Below, one piece after another: positions 17,202-25,652 of a stretch of DNA of 43,820 bases (positions within the stretch are counted from its first letter, which is position 1; each line of letters opens with the position of its first letter). A model generated the notes under the pieces. That model did no database searches. It was not told the origin of the DNA and saw nothing but the letters and a program-made list of their open reading frames with translations. Made by a program: the position numbers and the translations under genes. This stretch comes from Polyangiaceae bacterium (lineage in GTDB: Bacteria > Myxococcota_A > Polyangia > Polyangiales > Polyangiaceae): contig JAICQQ010000050.1 in assembly GCA_025937785.1 (NCBI GenBank), forward strand, positions 1 through 43,820. The letters run 5' to 3'.

Positions 17202-17963
17202 GTGGAGGCGAGCATCGATCACACCCCGGGCATCGACACGACGCTCGACATCGATACGCCCGAGCAAGTTCGCTTCTCGTTCCGGCTCGCGGGGCCCGCA
17301 CAACGAACCGCAGCGTACGTCATCGACCTGATGGTGCGCGGCGCGCTCGTGACCGTCATCGGCATCGCGCTTTCGGCCGCCAACCTGCTCGGGGATGGGT
17401 ACGGTACGGGGCTCGGGCTGCTCCTCGTCTTCTTGCTCGAATGGGGCTACTACATCGCATCCGAAATGCTGATGAACGGCCAGAGCATCGGCAAACGGGC
17501 GCTGCATCTCAGGGTCGTGAGGGAAAACGGCCTGCCGCTCAGTTTCTCGGACAGCTTCTTGCGCAACCTGCTGCGCGCGGCCGACTTCTTGCCGCTCATG
17601 AACGCGCTGGGGCTGGTGGTGCTGAGCCTGGATCCGAAGTTTCGGCGACTTGGAGATCTGGTCGCCGGCACGATCGTCGTCAGCGAAGAGCGCCAGGGCA
17701 TCCGCCCCGTGATCGCGATCCACCCGCCCCCCAGCGCGGAGGAGCTGAGCCGCCTGCCGCGTCAGCTGAACCTGACTCGCCTCGACATCGACGCACTCGA
17801 GCTGTTCTTGCGGCGAGCCGGGCACTTGAACCCGGCGCGCGAACACGAGCTGGCGGAGATGATCGCGCCGATGTACGCCGCGCGTTTCTCGGTGCGCTAC
17901 CAGAACCCCGTGCGCTTTCTGGCGTTGCTCTACCATCGGGCGACACGGGGAGACGCCGCGTGA
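17202..17963 (+). CDS. RDD family membrane protein
   Basis: A 253-residue inner-membrane protein starting at a GTG. Features of the RDD family: RTAAYVIDLMVRG (Arg35, Asp42) entering a first membrane segment (about 40-60), a second segment (68-88, LLLVFLLEWGYYIASE), NGQSIGKRALHLRVV (92-106), a third segment (125-143) and FRRLGDLVAGTIVV with the second Asp. The C-terminal 90 residues are soluble and helical. RDD proteins are of uncertain function, some linked to ion or osmolyte transport. It is the first of six genes running to 24057; its stop overlaps the next GTG. The frame is open far upstream, but that part overlaps the DUF1552 gene and has no family similarity. Confidence 0.85.
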   Translation: MEASIDHTPGIDTTLDIDTPEQVRFSFRLAGPAQRTAAYVIDLMVRGALVTVIGIALSAANLLGDGYGTGLGLLLVFLLEWGYYIASEMLMNGQSIGKRALHLRVVRENGLPLSFSDSFLRNLLRAADFLPLMNALGLVVLSLDPKFRRLGDLVAGTIVVSEERQGIRPVIAIHPPPSAEELSRLPRQLNLTRLDIDALELFLRRAGHLNPAREHELAEMIAPMYAARFSVRYQNPVRFLALLYHRATRGDAA

Positions 17964-18943
17964 AGAACCGCGATGCCTTCGTGCACGAGCGCTCGCCCGC
18001 ATGGACCGAGCTGGATCGCCTGCTGAATCAGCTCTCCGTGAAGACCACGCCGAGCGGCGAGCAGGTGGCGCGCCTGGGCAAGCTCTACCGTGATATTTGC
18101 TCCGACCTGATGAGCGCACGCAGCCACGGCGCAGGTCCGGACGTGACGGCGCACCTGGATGCTTTGGCCGCGCGGGCGCACAACCACCTGTACGAAGCAC
18201 GCCCGCATCGTATCGGTCTGGCAGGGCAGCTCTTGTTTCGAGACTTTCCGCGCGCGCTGCGGCGGAACATCGGGTTCTTCATCGCTTCACTCGCGCTGTT
18301 CGGGCTCCCGATGCTGGTCGGCACGCTGGGGGCGCTGCACTCGAGAGACTTCGCGATGGCGGTGCTGCCCAACGAGATGCTCGAGCAGATGGCGAACAGC
18401 TACGCCGAGGGCTTCAACAACGGCCGCGACGGGGACGCAGACGCGGCGATGGCTGGCTTCTACGTCTACAACAACGTGGGCATAGCCTTTCGCTGCTTCG
18501 CGACGGGGATCCTGTTCGGCCTCGGGAGCATCTTCTTCCTCGTATACAACGGACTGGTGATCGGCACGGTGCTGGGTCACGTCACGGCGAGTGGCGCGGG
18601 CCTGAATATCCTAGCGTTCATCAGCGGGCACTCCGCCTTCGAGCTGACGGCGATCGTGATCTCGGGCGGAGCAGGCCTGCAAATGGGCTACGCGCTGATC
18701 AGCACCGGTGGCAAGACCCGGCTCGGGTCGCTGCGCGCGCAGGCGCGCGATCTGGTAGCGCTCATCGCTGGCGCGGCGGCGATGCTGCTGATCGCGGCGG
18801 GCGTCGAGGGGTTCTGGTCACCGTCGGCCGTCCCGATGCAGGTAAAATGGGGCGTGGGCGCGGCGAACCTGCTCGGCGTCACCGCATTTTTGGCATTCGC
18901 CGGCCGCGCGACGCGCGCGCCGAGACGCCGGGGTGACTCGTGA
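17960..18943 (+). CDS. SpoIIM/DUF95-like integral membrane protein
   Basis: A 327-residue protein with a soluble helical N-terminus (about 1-100, FVHERSPAWTELDRLLNQLS, LARLGKLYRDICSDL-type blocks) and five to six membrane segments (about 102-124 and between 165 and 320). FRRNIGFFIASLALFGLPMLVG-type entry, YNNVGIAFRCFATGILFGLGS, YNGLVIG and FISGHSAFELTAIVISGGAGL are typical of stage II sporulation protein M relatives outside sporulators. It starts at a GTG overlapping the RDD stop (GTGA), and its own stop overlaps the next GTG. The role of SpoIIM-like proteins in MoxR/DUF58 operons is unknown. Confidence 0.85.
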   Translation: MKNRDAFVHERSPAWTELDRLLNQLSVKTTPSGEQVARLGKLYRDICSDLMSARSHGAGPDVTAHLDALAARAHNHLYEARPHRIGLAGQLLFRDFPRALRRNIGFFIASLALFGLPMLVGTLGALHSRDFAMAVLPNEMLEQMANSYAEGFNNGRDGDADAAMAGFYVYNNVGIAFRCFATGILFGLGSIFFLVYNGLVIGTVLGHVTASGAGLNILAFISGHSAFELTAIVISGGAGLQMGYALISTGGKTRLGSLRAQARDLVALIAGAAAMLLIAAGVEGFWSPSAVPMQVKWGVGAANLLGVTAFLAFAGRATRAPRRRGDS

Positions 18944-19731
18944 ACTTGGCGCACGCGAACATCGCGATTCGGCAGCGCAGCGTGCTCGAGAGCGTGGACC
19001 TGAGCCTGCCCTTCGTGCTGAGACTGGGCAAGAGTGTGTACCTGCGACTCGCGCTCGCCTCGCTGCTGCCTGCGTTCGTCCTGTGCGGCATCCTTGGATA
19101 CGCGCTAGGGCTGCACTGGGCTTGGCTATGGCTGGTCGCGCTGATGCTGCACTCGCTGCTGCAGGGCGTGTTCACGCTGGCCGCCGGGCAGCTCGTCTTC
19201 GAAGAATCGGTCTCGGTTCGCCAGATCCTGAAAAAGTTCCTGAGAAAGCTGCCCAGCTATGCGGTGGGTCTCGCGTTCACGCGCACGCTGATCGTGCTTT
19301 CATCCCTGACGTTCTTCCTGTTGCTACCCTTCGCGTGGGCGCGCCTGGCCTACGCCTACGAGGTCATGTTGCTCGAAGGCGCGTCGCTCGGCAGCTTGTG
19401 GTCTCGCTGCTCCGCGCTCGCCAAATCGCAAACGGGTCTGGCCCTGCAGATGCTGACGTGCCTGGTGAGCATCGTCATCGCGATTGTCCTGTGCAGCGAG
19501 CTGTTGGCTTTGGGGCTCGTGTCGTACTTGCTGCAGCTCGGCTCTCCGCTCGGGTCGCTGTTCGACGACGGGGGCTCGTTGTTCGCGCTGTTCGGCCTGT
19601 TCCTCTCGGTGCCGCTGGTCGCGACGGCTCGCTTCTTGGCGTACATCGACGGACGCACGCGTCGCGACGCTTGGGATGTCCAGGTCCGTTTCCAGCAAGT
19701 GCGGGCTGAAGCCAAGGCGAGTGTGCTGTGA
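18940..19731 (+). CDS. Multi-pass membrane protein, unknown function
   Basis: A 263-residue protein starting at a GTG in a GTGA overlap. After a soluble 30-residue N-terminus there are about six hydrophobic segments, including LASLLPAFVLCGILGYALGL, WLWLVALMLHSLLQG, LIVLSSLTFFLLLPFAWARL, MLTCLVSIVIAIVLCSELLA and a final LFALFGLFLSVPLVATARFL. A typical loop FEESVSVRQILKKFLRKLP lies between the second and third. It resembles membrane proteins found beside RDD/SpoIIM genes (DUF4013 or glycerophosphodiesterase-membrane-domain type), but the match is not firm. Translational coupling on both sides suggests it is part of the same complex. Confidence 0.72.
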   Translation: MNLAHANIAIRQRSVLESVDLSLPFVLRLGKSVYLRLALASLLPAFVLCGILGYALGLHWAWLWLVALMLHSLLQGVFTLAAGQLVFEESVSVRQILKKFLRKLPSYAVGLAFTRTLIVLSSLTFFLLLPFAWARLAYAYEVMLLEGASLGSLWSRCSALAKSQTGLALQMLTCLVSIVIAIVLCSELLALGLVSYLLQLGSPLGSLFDDGGSLFALFGLFLSVPLVATARFLAYIDGRTRRDAWDVQVRFQQVRAEAKASVL

Positions 19732-21782
19732 CGCCCAGAGCTCCGCGCTGTCGAGAGCTCGCGAGGCTGCTGCTCGCCTGCCTCTTGGCGACGGCAAACG
19801 CCGCAGCCCAAGAGCAGTTGGAATCGACGATCGACGACGGCTCATCCCCGGGCCCCAGCGTGGACGCTGCGACCGATGTCTCGCCCCAAGAGCTCGAGGA
19901 TCAGCTGGCGGAAGGCACCTTGGATGCACCCAAGGTCGACCCACAGCTCCAAGCAGGGCCGTACGCTCTGAAGCAACCGCTCGAGCCGGACGCCGTCGAA
20001 GCGCAGCTGCGACCACTCCTGGACAAGCACGCCTTTTGCGCCAAGAAAGACTATCGCGTTCCTCCCTTCGAACGCGAGTTCTGCAGCCTATCGGAGCAGG
20101 CACGCGCGCGCTGTCCTGCCATCGCCGAAGCCTGTCGCGCAGCACAGCCGGAGCCACCAAAACCGGGGCGCTCGCTCGACGGTATCGACCTGAGCGTGCT
20201 GTCGCTACTGCGGGCGCTGGTCTGGCTGGTGGTGATCGGCGGCCTCGTGCTCGTCGTCGTCTCGATAGTGCGCCGGCTGGTCTCGGTGAAAGACACGGCA
20301 GACGAAGCCGAAGATCCCGAGCTTCCCGTCAGCCCCGACGAGGCGGAGGCAGCGCCGCCCGGGGCGCTGGAAACCGACGTCGACCGCTTGTTGGCGCGCG
20401 CCCGCCAAGCGGCAGAGCGCGGAGATTTCGCAGCCGCGGTGCGCGATGCCTACGCCGCGCTCTTGCGCAAGCTCGATCGCGATGGGCTGATCGAGGTGCA
20501 CCGCTCCAAGACCAACGGCGACTACCGGCGCGCGCTGTCCCATACGCCGCTCGTGCAAGCCGAGTTCGCCACGATCGTCCGCACCGTCGAGGGCATCCAG
20601 TTCGGTTCGGAGCGCCCCACCGAGCAAGCGTTCCAGAGCGTGTGGCAGAAGGTCTTGGCGCTCGCCGGAAGGAGCCTCCAGCTGCTCGTGCTGCTGCTCA
20701 CGGCGCTCGCGAGCGTTGCCTGCCAAGAGATCGACCGGGATCCGCCAGCTTCTGCCCTCGGCTGCGGCGAAACCCCGGGCGGCTATTCCGTGCTGTGCGA
20801 GCTCGTGGCTGCGCATGGCACCAGCGTGAAACGGCGCATCCGTCGGCTCGATGAGATCGACGAATCCGTCAACAAACTCATCGTTCTAGAGGAAGCAGCG
20901 CTCAACAGCGACGAATGGCAGGTGCTCGACGACTGGGTGAAAGCCGGCCATGCCCTGGTGCTCGGGCGGGTCTCGAATCCCCTGTCGGACGAGCTACAGG
21001 TGACGCTCGCGGCGAAACCGTGCAAGACGCCGCCCCTGGTCCATCCCACGGTGCACAGCACCTCCGGAGCGACAGTACGGCTCGCAGCACCACGGCACGC
21101 CATGGCCCTCGTCGCCGACACGAGCTGGGTACTGAGCGCTTGCGACGCGGGGCCGACGCTCGTGGGCACGACGCACGGTGATGGCAGCGTGCTCGTGCTG
21201 CCGAACTCCACGTTCTTGAGGAACGTGTCGCTCGCGGCGGCGGACAACGCCTACTTCGCGGCGAACGTCATCGCGCGCGATGCGGGGAACGTCGAAGTCA
21301 TCGGGGAATGGACGGGATCTGGTTCGAGCAACCCGCTCGACGCCATCCGCGGCGCCAATCTCACGCCCTGGCTGTTTCAGCTGCTGGTGGTCGCGGGGCT
21401 CTTGGCGCTCTGGAAGGGCCCTCATTTCGGGCTGCCGCGCGACCCAGTCAGCTCGAAACGTCACGCTTTCGTGGAGCACATCCAGGCCCTGGGGCTGAAG
21501 TATGCGCGCAGCAAGGCATCGGGCTACGCGCTCAGCCATTACGGGGCATGGGCCTTGACGCGACTGCACGAGCGCGTGCTCCCGGGCTCGCGCGCAACGA
21601 TGAGCGAGCTCAGCGGCGCGCTGGCCAAGCTGACGGGGCGTGAAGAAAATGACGTCCTCAAAATTCTGATTGCCGCAAAGTCGGCGCAAGACGAGGCTCA
21701 CGACACGGCGACGCCCGAAGAACACCTGAAAACGATGCGAGAACTCGAATCGCTGCTCAAAGCAGCCGGAGGCACCCGTTGA
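19728..21782 (+). CDS. DUF4129:DUF4350 fusion protein
   Basis: A 684-residue protein starting at a GTG in a GTGA overlap. Order: signal peptide (LLLACLLATANAAAQ), periplasmic segment with Cys residues, membrane segment at about 168-190, DUF4129-like cytoplasmic helical domain (about 215-315, RARQAAERGDFAAAVRDAYAALLRKLDRDGL, RTVEGIQFG), then a second hydrophobic stretch (316-332), and a DUF4350-like domain (about 350-525, KLIVLEEAALNSDEWQVLDDWVKAGHALVLGR) followed by another membrane segment (WLFQLLVVAGLLALWKG) and a soluble tail. DUF4129 and DUF4350 are often separate neighbouring genes in MoxR operons; here they are joined. The junction segment (LLVLLLTALASVAC) looks like a lipoprotein signal, as if the second half was once a separate exported protein. 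Confidence 0.8.
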   Translation: MTPRAPRCRELARLLLACLLATANAAAQEQLESTIDDGSSPGPSVDAATDVSPQELEDQLAEGTLDAPKVDPQLQAGPYALKQPLEPDAVEAQLRPLLDKHAFCAKKDYRVPPFEREFCSLSEQARARCPAIAEACRAAQPEPPKPGRSLDGIDLSVLSLLRALVWLVVIGGLVLVVVSIVRRLVSVKDTADEAEDPELPVSPDEAEAAPPGALETDVDRLLARARQAAERGDFAAAVRDAYAALLRKLDRDGLIEVHRSKTNGDYRRALSHTPLVQAEFATIVRTVEGIQFGSERPTEQAFQSVWQKVLALAGRSLQLLVLLLTALASVACQEIDRDPPASALGCGETPGGYSVLCELVAAHGTSVKRRIRRLDEIDESVNKLIVLEEAALNSDEWQVLDDWVKAGHALVLGRVSNPLSDELQVTLAAKPCKTPPLVHPTVHSTSGATVRLAAPRHAMALVADTSWVLSACDAGPTLVGTTHGDGSVLVLPNSTFLRNVSLAAADNAYFAANVIARDAGNVEVIGEWTGSGSSNPLDAIRGANLTPWLFQLLVVAGLLALWKGPHFGLPRDPVSSKRHAFVEHIQALGLKYARSKASGYALSHYGAWALTRLHERVLPGSRATMSELSGALAKLTGREENDVLKILIAAKSAQDEAHDTATPEEHLKTMRELESLLKAAGGTR

Positions 21783-22744
21783 ACGCACAACTGTTTTCCC
21801 AAGGCTTTCAAGCTGCGGTCGCTGAGGTATCGCGGGCTCTCGTGGGCCAGCGAGAGATCGTCGAGCAGGTGCTGATCGCGGTGCTCGCGCGCGGTCACGT
21901 GCTCATCGAGGGCGTGCCCGGTCTGGGTAAGACCTTGCTCGTGCGCACGCTCGCGCACGTGCTCGGAGCCTCCTTCCGGCGCATTCAGTTCACGCCCGAC
22001 CTGATGCCTACCGATGTTACCGGCGGGAACATCTTCGACGCGAAGCGTGGCGAGTTCGTGTTCAACGCCGGCCCCGTGTTCACGCAGCTGCTCCTGGCCG
22101 ACGAGATCAACCGGGCGCCGGCCAAGACTCAGTCGTCGCTGCTCGAAGCCATGCAAGACAGGTCGGTGACGGCCGACGGCGTGACCCGGCCGCTGCCCGA
22201 GCCGTTCTTCGTGATCGCCACGCAAAACCCGATCGAATCGCAGGGTACGTATCCGTTGCCGGAAGCCCAGCTCGACCGGTTCTTGATGAAATTGAACGTC
22301 ACGCATCCGACCCGTGAAGTCGAAGAACAGGTGCTCGCCAACTACCTGAGCGGGTTCGACCCGTCCCGGCTGGAGCTCTTGGGGTTGCGCCGAGTGCTCG
22401 ACGTCCCGGCCCTGACCGAGATGCAGAGCTTTCTGGGGTCCGTGCGCGTCGAACGCGGAATTCTCTCCTACATCACCGACGTAGTGGCCCGCACGCGCGC
22501 ACACCCGTCCGTGTACCTGGGGGCTTCACCGCGCGCCTCGATTTCCCTGCTGCAGAGCGCCCGCGCCCGCGCCGCCAGCGAAGGCCGCGACTTCGTCATC
22601 CCCGATGACGTCAAGGCGTTTGCCGCAGCCGTGCTCCGCCACCGCCTGATCTTGCACCCCGACGCCGAACTCGAGAACATCACCGCCGACAACTGCATCG
22701 ACTCGATCTTGCGCGAGGCCAAGGTACCGCAGACTGCCGCCTAG
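21779..22744 (+). CDS. MoxR-family AAA+ ATPase
   Basis: A 321-residue chaperone-like ATPase. Walker A GVPGLGKT (45-52), Walker B LLLADEI (104-110) followed by NRAPAKTQSSLLEAMQD, sensor I ATQNPIESQGTYPLPEAQLDRF, arginine-finger region and a C-terminal lid with YLGASPRASISLLQSARA, all typical of MoxR. Members usually act on proteins encoded beside them, here a DUF58 vWA-like protein. The start is a TTG in a TTGA overlap with the preceding stop; no usable ATG exists before residue 75, and the family normally begins about here. Confidence 0.94.
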   Translation: MNAQLFSQGFQAAVAEVSRALVGQREIVEQVLIAVLARGHVLIEGVPGLGKTLLVRTLAHVLGASFRRIQFTPDLMPTDVTGGNIFDAKRGEFVFNAGPVFTQLLLADEINRAPAKTQSSLLEAMQDRSVTADGVTRPLPEPFFVIATQNPIESQGTYPLPEAQLDRFLMKLNVTHPTREVEEQVLANYLSGFDPSRLELLGLRRVLDVPALTEMQSFLGSVRVERGILSYITDVVARTRAHPSVYLGASPRASISLLQSARARAASEGRDFVIPDDVKAFAAAVLRHRLILHPDAELENITADNCIDSILREAKVPQTAA

Positions 22745-22752
22745 GGTGCTCA

Positions 22753-24057
22753 GTGATCCCTTCGTTCCGCCTCGCGCTCTTGTTCACGTTGCCGCTGGCG
22801 CTAGCGCTGCTGATGCTGGTCGACGAAGGCATGCTCTGGCCGATGCTGGGGCTCGACGCAGCCCTCGTCGCACTCGCTGGTCTCGACCTTTTGCTGTCCC
22901 TAAAGCGGCTGGTGACCGTGCGGCGCGAGGCACCCGAGGTCATGTCCTTGGGCCGCCACAACGCCGTGACCCTCTCGCTCCGATCGATCTCGCGACGCAG
23001 CCTCAGAGTTCAGGTCACCCTCGACCTGTTCGACGAGGCGAGCTCGCCCGACTTGCCGTTGACGGTACAGCTCGGGGCGCGCGGCAGTCTGCGCAAGAAG
23101 ATCTCAGTGGAACCCCGCCGCCGGGGCGCCTATCAGCTCGGCGACCACTGGGTCCGCTATCCGTCGCTGCTAGGCCTCTGGTTCCGGCAGTATCGGGTGC
23201 GCGCACGGCACGCGGTGCGCGTGTACCCCGACTTGCAACAGGTGCGTCAGTTCGAATTGCTGGCGCGGCAGAACCGCGAGCTGTCCCTGGTCCGAGCCAG
23301 CCGCTTGAAGGGCGGCGAGAGCGAGTTCGCACGGCTGCGCGACTACACCCGCGACGATGAGTTCCGCGCCATCGACTGGAAAGCTACCGCCCGGCGTCAG
23401 AAATTGACGTCGCGGGAGTATCAGCTCGAGAGCAATCAGAACATCGTGTTCATGCTCGATGCCGGGCGCCTGATGACCGCACAGGTCGGCGGGATCTCGC
23501 AGTTCGACCACGCGCTGAACGCCACGCTCATGTTGTCGCACGTCGCCACGCGCGGCGGCGATCAGGTCGGCTTGATTGGCTTCGACGCGACCGTCCGGGC
23601 GTTCGTGCATCCCAGCGCGGGGCCCGGCGCCAGCGCGAAGCTGGTGCGAGCTGCCTACGACTTGCACCCGCGCCTGGTCGAGTCGGACTACGATCACGCC
23701 TTCGCCCAGGTCGCCCTCAGGCAACGCAAGCGGTCGCTTTTGATCCTGTTCACCCAGGTCGTCGACAACAGCGTCGCGCGCACGTTACTGAAGCAGACGC
23801 GCGCACTGTTGAAGCTGCATCTGCCGCTGATCGTGCTGTTTCGCGACACCGACATCGATGCGCTGCTCGAGCGAGGCGCCGTAGGCGACGTGAATCGCTA
23901 TCAGCAGGGGGCCGCCGCGGAACTGCTGCGCTGGCGCGGCTCGGTCATCGGCGACCTGAAGGGCGCGGGCGCGCTGGTCCTGGACGTTGCGCCTCAGCGG
24001 CTGACGGGAAGCCTGATCAACACCTACCTGCAAATCAAGGCGCGCCACCTGCTTTGA
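22753..24057 (+). CDS. DUF58 (vWA-like) protein
   Basis: A 434-residue protein starting at a GTG eight bases after the moxR stop. Two N-terminal membrane segments (about 6-23 and 28-50) are followed by a beta-rich domain, the DUF58 signature GESEFARLRDYTRDDEFRAIDWKATAR, and a vWA-like fold with VFMLDAGRLM in place of a canonical MIDAS DxSxS and DQVGLIGFD. This is normal for DUF58. It is the partner of MoxR ATPases; functions proposed for the pair include assembly of metal-containing or envelope complexes, none shown here. Its last 23 bases overlap the convergent hydrolase gene. Confidence 0.92.
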   Translation: MIPSFRLALLFTLPLALALLMLVDEGMLWPMLGLDAALVALAGLDLLLSLKRLVTVRREAPEVMSLGRHNAVTLSLRSISRRSLRVQVTLDLFDEASSPDLPLTVQLGARGSLRKKISVEPRRRGAYQLGDHWVRYPSLLGLWFRQYRVRARHAVRVYPDLQQVRQFELLARQNRELSLVRASRLKGGESEFARLRDYTRDDEFRAIDWKATARRQKLTSREYQLESNQNIVFMLDAGRLMTAQVGGISQFDHALNATLMLSHVATRGGDQVGLIGFDATVRAFVHPSAGPGASAKLVRAAYDLHPRLVESDYDHAFAQVALRQRKRSLLILFTQVVDNSVARTLLKQTRALLKLHLPLIVLFRDTDIDALLERGAVGDVNRYQQGAAAELLRWRGSVIGDLKGAGALVLDVAPQRLTGSLINTYLQIKARHLL

Positions 24058-24748
24058 CCGCGGCAGCCTCGCGCACGAGCGCTACGAAGTTGTCGTACAC
24101 GCCATGGCTCGCCGGATCGGTCTCCGGGTGCCACTCGACCGCGTAGAACGGCGCGCGCTCCATGGCTTCGACGATGCCGTCGCCCGCGAGAGCGGTGACA
24201 CGAAATCCCGGCGCCACCGCGCGCACCGCCTGGCGGTGACACGAGTTGACCACGAGCCCCGCGTGAAGGCCGCGCAAGAGCGGACTCGCCTCGACGTGGC
24301 TCAAGGCGTGCCGCGTCGTCGACGATCCGCCGCCATGATCGACGCCTCCGGGGTGTTCGTCGCCGAGGCTCCGATAGAGGGTGCCACCGCAGAACAAGTT
24401 GATCAGCTGCATGCCATAACACACCCCCAATACCGGCTTGGCCAGCGCCGACACCGCCGCCAACAGGGCGCGCTCCCAAGCGATGCGCTCGGCGTCTTCG
24501 GCGTGCTCGGGCGCATCACGCGCCCCTGCTTCGAACGAAACCGGAAGGTCGTCGCCGCCAGTGATCAGGAAAGCGTCGCACGACGTCGCGGCGCGCTGGG
24601 GGGAGGTATCGGGCGTGAGCAGCAGCGGCTCGGCGCCAGCGCGTCGCACCTGCTCGGCGTAAGCGCGCCTGACGTACAAGTAGTCGGCCCCCGCCCGCAA
24701 ACGCTGCCCGCGGTCGATGCAGACGGTGATTCCAACCAGGGGTGTCAT
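24035..24748 (-). CDS. Class-I glutamine amidotransferase-like hydrolase (PuuD/C26 type)
   Basis: A 237-residue gamma-glutamyl hydrolase-like protein. It begins TPLVGITVC, has ITGGDDLP, the nucleophile elbow GVCYGMQ (Cys110), a VVNSCHRQAV block and a C-terminal catalytic EWHPE (His207, Glu209). The family includes gamma-glutamyl-GABA hydrolase (PuuD) and other gamma-glutamyl amide hydrolases. No putrescine pathway genes are nearby, so the substrate is open. The start overlaps the stop of the upstream methyltransferase as ATGA, so it is the last gene of a minus-strand operon. Confidence 0.88.
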   Translation of the reverse strand: MTPLVGITVCIDRGQRLRAGADYLYVRRAYAEQVRRAGAEPLLLTPDTSPQRAATSCDAFLITGGDDLPVSFEAGARDAPEHAEDAERIAWERALLAAVSALAKPVLGVCYGMQLINLFCGGTLYRSLGDEHPGGVDHGGGSSTTRHALSHVEASPLLRGLHAGLVVNSCHRQAVRAVAPGFRVTALAGDGIVEAMERAPFYAVEWHPETDPASHGVYDNFVALVREAAAVKAGGAP

Positions 24749-25644
24749 GCTGCTTTCGTGAGTTTACAGAAGTAGATGGGGCCGGCGCCGTGGCGGTCGG
24801 GGTGAATCTGCCAGCCGTACTCGGAGGCCTCCCCCAGCGGCGCAGAGACGGGGCTGACCTCGACGGCGTGTCGAGCCCTCTTGAGAAGCCGCTCGATCAC
24901 GCCGTCGTTCTCCTGGGGAGCGAGAGCACACGTCGAATACACGAGCCTGCCGCCCGGCTTCAAAGCGGTAGCCGCAGCTGCCAGCATGGCGTACTGGTCC
25001 GAAGCAAGCCGCTGGATCCGACTCGGCGACCACTTGGCGAGCTCCGCAGGGTCGCCCAGCACGTGCCTTTCCGAAGAGCAGGGGGCGTCGAGCAAGATGG
25101 CATCGTACGCCGCCGGTTGATACAGGCCCCAGCGACGCGCGTCATGCGCGGTGAGCTTCACTCTATCGAGCACGTTCGCGGGTACGTACTGGCGCAAGAC
25201 GGTCTTGAGCCTGGCCGACCGCTTGCGCGAGCGGTCGTTGAGCGTCAGGTTGCCAGCACTGGCCAGCGCCTCGAGCAAAACGAGCGCCTTGCCACCGGGA
25301 GCGGCACACAGATCCAGCACGGTTTCGCCGGGTCGCACCTGGAGAGCGCGAGCGGCGACGACGGACGCGGCGTCCATGACGTAGGCGGACAAGAGCTCGT
25401 GTTCGTCGAGCCCGAGCGTCACCCGCTCGGAGGCAGACTCGAGTCGGAAGCAGCCCGGCAAGCGCGGCAGCGGCGTCAGCTCACGCGTGTCGCGCAGCCG
25501 CGCGGCTTCGCTCGCGAACCCATTCACCCGTAGCACCTTGGGCGACGTCGCGACCAGCGCCTGCCTGAGCTCTGGCCAGCGCTCGCCAAACAATACCGTG
25601 TAGTGGCGCGCGAAGCCTGCTTCCCCCTTCGACGCGAGTTGCAT
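24745..25644 (-). CDS. NOL1/NOP2/Sun-family RNA cytosine-5 methyltransferase
   Basis: A 299-residue S-adenosylmethionine-dependent RNA m5C methyltransferase. SAM-binding motif VLDLCAAPGGKA (109-120), motif IV DAPCSSE (187-192, Cys189) and motif VI YSTCALAPQEN (236-246, Cys239, the likely nucleophile) are all intact. It lacks a PUA or NusB domain, so it is a short RsmB/RsmF-like member and the target (rRNA or tRNA) cannot be told from sequence. The ATG at 25644 lies eight bases after the tcdA stop. The frame is open far upstream, but that part overlaps tcdA and is not methyltransferase. Confidence 0.9.
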   Translation of the reverse strand: MQLASKGEAGFARHYTVLFGERWPELRQALVATSPKVLRVNGFASEAARLRDTRELTPLPRLPGCFRLESASERVTLGLDEHELLSAYVMDAASVVAARALQVRPGETVLDLCAAPGGKALVLLEALASAGNLTLNDRSRKRSARLKTVLRQYVPANVLDRVKLTAHDARRWGLYQPAAYDAILLDAPCSSERHVLGDPAELAKWSPSRIQRLASDQYAMLAAAATALKPGGRLVYSTCALAPQENDGVIERLLKRARHAVEVSPVSAPLGEASEYGWQIHPDRHGAGPIYFCKLTKAA

Positions 25645-25652
25645 CGGCCTGT

